Assembly: GCA_030600745.1 (NCBI GenBank)
Contig: JAUVLL010000058.1
Span: forward strand, 1-12,221
DNA from: Spirochaetaceae bacterium
GTDB lineage: Bacteria > Spirochaetota > Spirochaetia > B11-G9
DNA: 12,221 nt
Direction: 5' to 3'
Below, piece after piece: positions 5,164-10,449 of this stretch. The notes under the pieces are model-generated. The model searched no databases, was not told the DNA's origin, and saw nothing but the letters and a program-made list of their open reading frames with translations. Numbering within the stretch: position 1 is the stretch's first letter; each line of letters starts with the position of its first letter. A program made the position numbers and the translations under genes.

Positions 5164-6782
5164 CACATTTAATGACAGTACTGGTACTTCAGCTGGCAGT
5201 TATAATAGTTGCAGCTAAGATTTTAGGCTGGGTTTTTCAGAATAAATTGAATCAACCCAGGGTTTTGGGTGAACTTGCAGCTGGCATGATAATAGGCCCT
5301 TATGCACTGGGAGCAATACACATTCCCGCCCTCCACGGGGGATTGTTTCCGTTGCCGGGCACCACCCTGCCTGTAACTCCTGAGCTCTATGGTTTTGCGA
5401 TTGTTGCTTCTATTATTCTTCTGTTTTCTGCCGGTCTGGAAACAGATCTTCCAACATTTCTACGATTTTCAGGGAAAGGGTCACTTGTCGGTCTTGGGGG
5501 AGTAATTTTATCATTTGTATTGGGTGATGTGGTCACAGTCCTCTTTTTTGATGATGTAGTCCATTTTATGGATCCCAAAGCTCTGTTTCTTGGAACTCTT
5601 TCCACTGCTACTTCTGTAGGAATAACGGCCAGGATACTAAGCGAACGGAGGAAAATGTCTTCTCCTGAAGGCGTTACAATTCTGGCCGCTGCAGTACTGG
5701 ATGATGTAATAGGAATCATACTGCTGGCTGTTGTTGTTGGTGTTGTTAAGGTTGAAACTTCAGGCGCAGGAGTACCATGGGGAGAAATTGGGATAATAGC
5801 TCTTAAAGCATTTGGATTCTGGTTAATAAGTACTGTAATTGGAATTATAGTTGCTCCTAGACTGGCAAAGAACCTTAAGCGTTTTAAATCTATGGATATG
5901 ATAGCCATTATTTCTTTTGGCCTTGCACTTTTTCTTTCAGGGCTTTCGGAGATGGTAGGCCTTGCAATGATAATTGGAGCTTATGTAATTGGCCTTGCTC
6001 TTTCTCAGACTGATGTAGCCCATGAAACACGGGAAAGGCTTCTTGGTATTTATAATTTTTTTGTACCTATCTTTTTTACTATAATGGGAATGATGGTTAA
6101 TTTTGCAGCAATGAAGAATGTCCTGGTATTCGGCTTGTTATATACTGCAGTTGCTTTTGCAGGAAAGATATTCGGATGTGGAATTCCTGCTATTTTTGCC
6201 GGATTTAATATGAAAGGTGCTTTAAGAATTGGAGCCGGGATGCTTCCCAGAGGAGAGGTTACACTAATTATTGCCGGAATAGGTCTTGCTTCCGGAGTAA
6301 TTGGACAGGATATGTTCGGGGTTGCAATAATGACACTCCTTGCAGCAAGTATAATTGCTCCTCCTTATCTGATAAAAACTTTTCAGGGTGGTTCGGGGTA
6401 TCGTTCAAAACTCAAAGACAAAGATATTGGAGACATTCATTCAATAGAACTCGATTTTCCCGGTCAAAAGATGGCTGATTTTATTAGGGGAAAACTCTTG
6501 GAAGGTTTTAGAAATGAGGAGTTCTTTGTTCATAAGGTGGATTACAACAAGCAGATATATCACATAAGAAAGGATGAAATTCTTATAACTCTAATACAGA
6601 ATGAAGATAAAATATCTATCAACACAACACCGGAAAACGAAGCCTTTGTAAGGCTGTTAATGCTTGAAGAGGTTCTTGATCTTAAAGATTTTCTAAGCGG
6701 TCTGGAAAGCATGAAGAGCCCTGATATGATGGGGGCTGACTTATTAATGGGGATGTTCGGAGTTGCTCCGGAAAAAAAGTAA
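5160..6782 (+). CDS. CPA2-family cation/proton antiporter with unrecognised soluble C-terminal domain
   Basis: 540 residues. Residues 1 to about 405 are hydrophobic with about 12-13 membrane segments and the CPA2 signatures: an early NQPRVLGELAAGMIIGPYALG, the TATSVGITARILSE segment, an AAAVLDDVIGIILL helix with Asp181-Asp182 at the ion-binding position (the double-Asp pattern associated with electrogenic exchange), and a late PRGEVTLIIAGIGLASGVIG. It should exchange Na+ or K+ for protons across the inner membrane. Residues about 406-540 are soluble (HSIELDFPGQ ... EEVLDLKDFLSGLES) and show no GxGxxG nucleotide motif of an RCK/TrkA-N domain; I do not recognise them. It is co-translated with the EIIA gene (ATGA overlap at 5160), suggesting that EIIA binds this tail. 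Its stop is one base from the stop of the convergent marR gene. Confidence 0.92.
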   Translation: MTHLMTVLVLQLAVIIVAAKILGWVFQNKLNQPRVLGELAAGMIIGPYALGAIHIPALHGGLFPLPGTTLPVTPELYGFAIVASIILLFSAGLETDLPTFLRFSGKGSLVGLGGVILSFVLGDVVTVLFFDDVVHFMDPKALFLGTLSTATSVGITARILSERRKMSSPEGVTILAAAVLDDVIGIILLAVVVGVVKVETSGAGVPWGEIGIIALKAFGFWLISTVIGIIVAPRLAKNLKRFKSMDMIAIISFGLALFLSGLSEMVGLAMIIGAYVIGLALSQTDVAHETRERLLGIYNFFVPIFFTIMGMMVNFAAMKNVLVFGLLYTAVAFAGKIFGCGIPAIFAGFNMKGALRIGAGMLPRGEVTLIIAGIGLASGVIGQDMFGVAIMTLLAASIIAPPYLIKTFQGGSGYRSKLKDKDIGDIHSIELDFPGQKMADFIRGKLLEGFRNEEFFVHKVDYNKQIYHIRKDEILITLIQNEDKISINTTPENEAFVRLLMLEEVLDLKDFLSGLESMKSPDMMGADLLMGMFGVAPEKK

Positions 6783-6783
6783 A

Positions 6784-7194
6784 TTAATTATTTGTTACTG
6801 CTTTTTCCAGAAGTGACAACATTTTATTTTGATCATTCAGGTTTAATCTGTTTAGAATTTTTCTAACTCTGTTATTTCTGTATTCGTCAATTCGTCCATG
6901 AAGGCTTTTGCCTTCTTTGGTCAGCATTAGAAGAACACTACGACCATCTCCTTTATGTGATTCTCTTTTTATTAGTTTATTTTTTTCAAGTTTTCTTACC
7001 CCTACACTAATAGTTGGAGGGGTAAGTTTCAGATTTTCTGCAAGTTTTTTAATTGTTATTGTTTCGGCAAAAAATATCTCATCAATTATATTTACCTGAG
7101 CCGGGGATATCCCAATTTTATCCGGAGGAGCCTGTTCTTCTCCTTCATGCTTTAGAGATTTTAATATTTTTATAAGCCTTTGTTCATTTGTCAT
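6784..7194 (-). CDS. MarR-family transcriptional regulator
   Basis: 136 residues. The ATG (7194-7192) overlaps the stop of the upstream Fe-S protein gene by ATGA; a longer frame to 7236 would run into that gene and adds unrelated residues. The winged helix-turn-helix is at about 45-92: ITIKKLAENLKLTPPTISVG as the helix pair, VRKLEKNKLIKRES, then the wing HKGDGRSVLLMLT with the Asp/Arg pair typical of MarR proteins. N- and C-terminal helices form the dimer interface. No cysteine is present, so a thiol-based redox switch is unlikely; the ligand is unknown. The palindrome at 7850-7868 in the operon promoter is its likely binding site, implying autorepression. Confidence 0.92.
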   Translation of the reverse strand: MTNEQRLIKILKSLKHEGEEQAPPDKIGISPAQVNIIDEIFFAETITIKKLAENLKLTPPTISVGVRKLEKNKLIKRESHKGDGRSVLLMLTKEGKSLHGRIDEYRNNRVRKILNRLNLNDQNKMLSLLEKAVTNN

Positions 7195-7829
7195 AATCTG
7201 TAAGATATGGCATCGCTTAGGCAAACTTCCTGGCATTTGAAACAGGTAAGGCAGCTGTTCTTTGTAATTCGCCGTTTTTTTGTATCAAGTGTCAGTATGG
7301 ATTCTGAAGGACATACCTTCTGGCACAGACCGCAGGCTGTACATTTTTCTTCATCAATTTTAACACTGAATTTTGATGGTCTTGAAGAGAGATTTAAGAT
7401 GGTTCCATAGGGGCAGACATGACTATGCCAGAAGGATTCTTCAAAAATAAGTGTAACAGCAACTGATGCAATTGTTATATATAGAAGAAGGTTGATTTTT
7501 AGTTTTAATCTCATTGTCAGGACCATGGATCCCAGCATCAATGCCAGAATTAAATATCTTACTGCTTTATATTTGAAAAATCCGGGGGTTTTTAATCTTT
7601 TTATTCCAAGTTTTCCATATATCCGGTTTATTGGTCTAAAGAGAGTATTCATCTGGCACATCCATCCACAGTAGAATCTGCTGAATAACAGGGAAAGAAC
7701 TATACCGACTGCAAAAACCGGAAGCCACATTTGTACTTTATGGATGTATACCAGAAATGCAAATAGCCCCAGGAATAGAATTTCGATGATAACTCTAAAA
7801 TATGTTTTTTTACTAAAATGTTTTTTCAT
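7191..7829 (-). CDS. Small NapH/CcoG-like membrane polyferredoxin (4Fe-4S protein)
   Basis: 212 residues. The start is fixed by AAAAGGAG 7 bases before the ATG. About four membrane segments (12-30, 35-52, 90-107, 112-130) carry the family motifs FYCGWMC (Cys54, Cys58) after the second segment and HVCPYG (Cys139) after the fourth. The C terminus holds two full ferredoxin clusters: Cys163-166-169-173 (CTACGLCQKVCP) and Cys193-196-199-203 (CLTCFKCQEVCL), the second lacking the usual final proline. Relatives (NapH, NosR C-terminal part, CcoG/RdxA) move electrons between the quinol pool or cytosolic donors and membrane or periplasmic reductases. No nitrate, nitrous oxide or cytochrome oxidase gene is nearby, so the partner is unknown. 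It is the first gene of an operon with the MarR regulator. Confidence 0.88.
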   Translation of the reverse strand: MKKHFSKKTYFRVIIEILFLGLFAFLVYIHKVQMWLPVFAVGIVLSLLFSRFYCGWMCQMNTLFRPINRIYGKLGIKRLKTPGFFKYKAVRYLILALMLGSMVLTMRLKLKINLLLYITIASVAVTLIFEESFWHSHVCPYGTILNLSSRPSKFSVKIDEEKCTACGLCQKVCPSESILTLDTKKRRITKNSCLTCFKCQEVCLSDAISYRL

Positions 7830-7849
7830 CCCTTAACTCCTTTTATAAT

Positions 7850-7868
7850 TAGTTAGACAAACTAACTA
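7850..7868. promoter_or_regulatory. Perfect 19-bp palindromic operator, probable MarR site
   Basis: TAGTTAG-ACAAA-CTAACTA: perfect 7-bp arms with a 5-bp spacer, the size and AT-rich style of MarR-family operators. It overlaps the -10 of the Fe-S/marR promoter and the predicted transcription start, a position suited to repression. Confidence 0.75.
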
Positions 7869-7893
7869 TATATCGGAAAGATAAATTTGTACA
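7865..7893 (-). promoter_or_regulatory. Candidate promoter of the Fe-S protein/marR operon
   Basis: On the - strand: -35 TGTACA (7888-7893), a 17-base spacer and -10 TATAGT (7865-7870, five of six). The predicted start near 7858 lies inside the palindromic operator and leaves a leader of about 29 bases that holds the AAGGAG ribosome site. Confidence 0.55.
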
Positions 7894-7922
7894 GGGTAAA
7901 ATCCTCCCATCATCCTTCCTAT

Positions 7923-7951
7923 TTGACACTTCCCTGTAAATGTTGCATCTT
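7923..7951 (+). promoter_or_regulatory. Candidate pepT promoter, leaderless layout
   Basis: Consensus -35 TTGACA (7923-7928), a 17-base spacer and a poor -10 CATCTT (7946-7951; the key A and final T are kept). Six bases separate it from the ATG at 7958, the same gap as at vapB. No ribosome site precedes 7958. Confidence 0.5.
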
Positions 7952-7957
7952 TGCGGT

Positions 7958-9214
7958 ATGAAAGATGAAAAATGGATAGAAAAACAGTTACTTGACAAAT
8001 TTTTACGATATGTAAAAATTAATACAAAATCGGATCCTCATAATACTGATGAAATCCCCTCTACAAAGTGCCAGTGGGACCTGCTTGATTTACTGAAAGG
8101 TGAATTAGAGGAGCTTGGCATTAGTAAGATAACTTTAAACGAACATGGTTATCTCATTGCAGTTCTGGAGTCAAATTCACAGGAGGGAGAAAAGGCACCT
8201 GTAATAGGTTTATTGGCACATGTTGATACATCTCCGGATATGGAAGGAAAAGGTGTAAAGCCACGGCTTATAGAAAATTATAATCTTACGGATATTCCTC
8301 TTGGTAATGGATATATCTTAAAACCTGATGACTATCCGGATCTGTTGAAATGTGAAGGTGATACTATAATTGTTACAGATGGTTCTACCCTTCTGGGTGC
8401 TGATGATAAAGCGGGAATAGCAGAAATAATGACGGCTCTATCCTGGTTTAAAGAACATCCGGATGAACCTCACGGGGAAGTTGAGATCATATTTACTCCT
8501 GATGAAGAAACTGGGAAAGGGCTCGATTTTTTTAATAAAGACTGGCTGAATGCCAGATGCTGTTACACAATTGATGGTGGAGAACTTGGTTCTATCGAAA
8601 CCGAATGTTTCAATGCTGCAGGTTTTGAAATAAAGTTCAAAGGAAGGGTTATTCATCCAGGTTCAGCCAGGGGTAAACTGATAAATGCTGTAGCTATGAC
8701 CGGAACTTTTCTTGGACTCCTCCCTGCAAATGAGAGTCCGGAAGCAACAGACGGTCGATATGGTTATTATTCTCCCATGGAAGTTGAGGGTAATCTGGAT
8801 GAAGTTAAACTTGGTGGTATTATCAGAGATTTTGATTCTGATGAGCTTGCCCGTAGAATAGACGCTATGCACATTTATGGTAAGGCTGTGGAAGCAAAGT
8901 TCCCCGGCAGTACGGTAGAGGTTGAAATCAGAAAACAATATTCAAATATGTATGAGTATATCAGCAAAGATGAAAAAATAGTTGAAATACTTGAAGAAGC
9001 TGTCAGATCGGCCGGAGTAGTACCCGTCAGGGATATAATTAGAGGTGGTACAGATGGTTCAAGGTTAAGTGAGATGGGAATACCAACTCCAAATGTTTTT
9101 ACAGGGGGGCATAACTACCATAGTCGTTTTGAATGGGCTTCGGTGAATACTATGATTAAAGCAGCAGATACAATAATCAATCTGATTCAATTGTGGGCAA
9201 AAGAAAAAATGTAA
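7958..9214 (+). CDS. pepT: Peptidase T (tripeptide aminopeptidase, M20B)
   Basis: 418 residues, close to the usual 405-415. It removes the N-terminal residue from tripeptides in the cytosol, a late step in peptide use, with two zinc ions. Metal and catalytic residues are all visible: His88 and Asp90 (GLLAHVDTSPD), the bridging Asp149 (LLGADDKAG), catalytic Glu183 with Glu184 (TPDEETGKG), Asp206 (TIDGGELG) and His385 (TGGHNYHSRFEW). The lid/dimer domain IHPGSARGKLINA is also typical. An in-frame ATG at 7940 would add MLHLCG; 7958 (MKDEKWIEKQLLDKFLRYVKI) is preferred because family members start there and because the promoter places the transcript start at 7958. It is divergent from the Fe-S/marR operon and likely a single-gene unit. 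Confidence 0.95.
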   Translation: MKDEKWIEKQLLDKFLRYVKINTKSDPHNTDEIPSTKCQWDLLDLLKGELEELGISKITLNEHGYLIAVLESNSQEGEKAPVIGLLAHVDTSPDMEGKGVKPRLIENYNLTDIPLGNGYILKPDDYPDLLKCEGDTIIVTDGSTLLGADDKAGIAEIMTALSWFKEHPDEPHGEVEIIFTPDEETGKGLDFFNKDWLNARCCYTIDGGELGSIETECFNAAGFEIKFKGRVIHPGSARGKLINAVAMTGTFLGLLPANESPEATDGRYGYYSPMEVEGNLDEVKLGGIIRDFDSDELARRIDAMHIYGKAVEAKFPGSTVEVEIRKQYSNMYEYISKDEKIVEILEEAVRSAGVVPVRDIIRGGTDGSRLSEMGIPTPNVFTGGHNYHSRFEWASVNTMIKAADTIINLIQLWAKEKM

Positions 9215-9222
9215 TTCTTTTT

Positions 9223-9251
9223 TTGTTGTTTTTCATGCTTTGTGATATAAT
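9223..9251 (+). promoter_or_regulatory. Candidate promoter of the FecR-domain/lipoprotein operon
   Basis: Perfect TATAAT (9246-9251) with a weak -35 TTGTTG (9223-9228) 17 bases upstream. The expected start near 9258 gives a leader of about 27 bases containing a GAGGG ribosome site before the ATG at 9285. Confidence 0.55.
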
Positions 9252-9284
9252 TTGGATAAGACAAGATGGTTAAGAGGGTTTGAG

Positions 9285-10433
9285 ATGTTTGTTCAGATTT
9301 CAGGTAAAAAGATTTTATTATTATTGGTAGTTGTTTTTTTGATTGTCGGTTCTTTAGCGGCTAAATCTGTAACTGGTTCTATTGTTTATATTGAGGGTTA
9401 TGTTGATCTGTACAGGGACGGTGAGCTTCTTGAGTGGGAACTCATAGATATAGGTTTTGGTATAGAGGAATTTGATCTGATAGAAACAGGTTCAGATGGT
9501 CTTGTTGAAATTGAAGTAAAACTTCCTTCCGGGAGTAAAACCTCCATTTCAGTTAAGTCCGATACTGCTTTCTACTTTGAGATGGAAGAGAAAAGCGGCA
9601 GAAATCAAACATCTTTTCAAATGTTAAGCGGATCTATATCCTTTAAGGTTCAAAAATTAGCCGGAAATGATTCCATGAGTGTAAAGACGGAAAGTGCTGT
9701 AATGGGTGTCCGGGGAACAAGATTCGAGATAGTTTCATCTCCTGAAGGTGGTATACTGGTTCTTTGTGATGAAGGTTCTGTGTTGTGTAAAGACATACAG
9801 GGAAGAGAGCAGTACTCCAAACCAGGCAGTGTTGTAGAAAAGGTTCCGGACAAAAGGATAAGTTCCTGTGCCGTCAATGAAAGTGATTTGGCACTGTACC
9901 GTAATTACTGGTTATCTGCCCGGGATAAGGTTTTTAGAAGTGGTGCGGATGTTTTTATTCAGGGCTATGCAAAACAATTTCTACTTTTTGAACCCAGATT
10001 TACGACTGTTTTTTCTGAGCTTATGGAGGTAAAAGCTACCCTTGAAAGATATGGAAAGGACTCTTCTGCAGGTAACCCCGGGACATTATTTAAAGCTAAA
10101 GCGGAGGTAAGCCCTGCAGTAGTGAAAATGCGAAGTGTTCTGCCCATTTTTGAAATGGTATTTTATAGACTTAAAGAGTTGGAGAAATATCATGCTGAGG
10201 ATCTGGGAATAGGTCTGATTGAAAAAGATCTTAGTTCTGTTCAGTTTTTTAATGATTTCTCAGTAAGAAAAAATCATATATCAAGGCAGATGGCCGAGGT
10301 CAGGTATCTTTTCAAGCTTTATAACAATATTCATAAAGCTGCAGGGGGGGGACCATCAATTTTAGATGCACCTTTTGGTGGAAGTGGTGTCCCTGCAGGG
10401 AATCCACCAACAGGAAGCTTATTTGGAAATTAG
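9285..10433 (+). CDS. Secreted FecR-domain protein
   Basis: 382 residues. The frame is open to a TTG at 9252, but ATG 9285 is chosen because it has a GAGGG site upstream and starts a proper signal peptide (GKKILLLLVVVFLIVGSLAA). Residues about 28-150 form a FecR domain: GSIVYIEGYVDLYRDGELL, an IEEFDLIETGSDGLVEIEV segment, then the hallmark ESAVMGVRGTRFEI and ILVLCDEGSVLCKD. Such domains occur in many exported envelope proteins, not only in the iron-citrate regulator FecR; with no sigma factor or TonB receptor here, an envelope role is more likely than signalling. Residues about 190-345 are helical and of unknown function. A Gly/Pro-rich tail (GGPSILDAPFGGSGVPAG) follows a G8 tract (10344-10351). 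The lipoprotein gene starts 16 bases downstream, so the two are probably co-transcribed. Confidence 0.88.
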   Translation: MFVQISGKKILLLLVVVFLIVGSLAAKSVTGSIVYIEGYVDLYRDGELLEWELIDIGFGIEEFDLIETGSDGLVEIEVKLPSGSKTSISVKSDTAFYFEMEEKSGRNQTSFQMLSGSISFKVQKLAGNDSMSVKTESAVMGVRGTRFEIVSSPEGGILVLCDEGSVLCKDIQGREQYSKPGSVVEKVPDKRISSCAVNESDLALYRNYWLSARDKVFRSGADVFIQGYAKQFLLFEPRFTTVFSELMEVKATLERYGKDSSAGNPGTLFKAKAEVSPAVVKMRSVLPIFEMVFYRLKELEKYHAEDLGIGLIEKDLSSVQFFNDFSVRKNHISRQMAEVRYLFKLYNNIHKAAGGGPSILDAPFGGSGVPAGNPPTGSLFGN

Positions 10434-10449
10434 TTTTATTAGGGTGAGT

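Noticed and set aside
4692..5168. Long open frame on the - strand opposite the EIIA gene
   Set aside because: It mirrors the EIIA coding sequence, has no ribosome site and shows serine-rich shadow composition; the + strand protein has clear catalytic motifs.
5387..5908. 173-codon open frame on the - strand inside the antiporter gene
   Set aside because: It lies wholly within a well-supported membrane protein gene and has Pro/Thr/Ser-rich composition typical of a shadow frame.
7890..7938. Inverted repeat TACAGGG (7890-7896) / CCCTGTA (7932-7938) in the divergent pepT/Fe-S gene gap
   Set aside because: The arms are perfect but short and 35 bases apart; chance occurrence is plausible and no binding protein is suggested.
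9104..9109. G6 run inside pepT as a possible phase-variable tract
   Set aside because: It encodes the conserved TGGHNYH active-site loop of a housekeeping enzyme and is short, so variation is unlikely to be selected.
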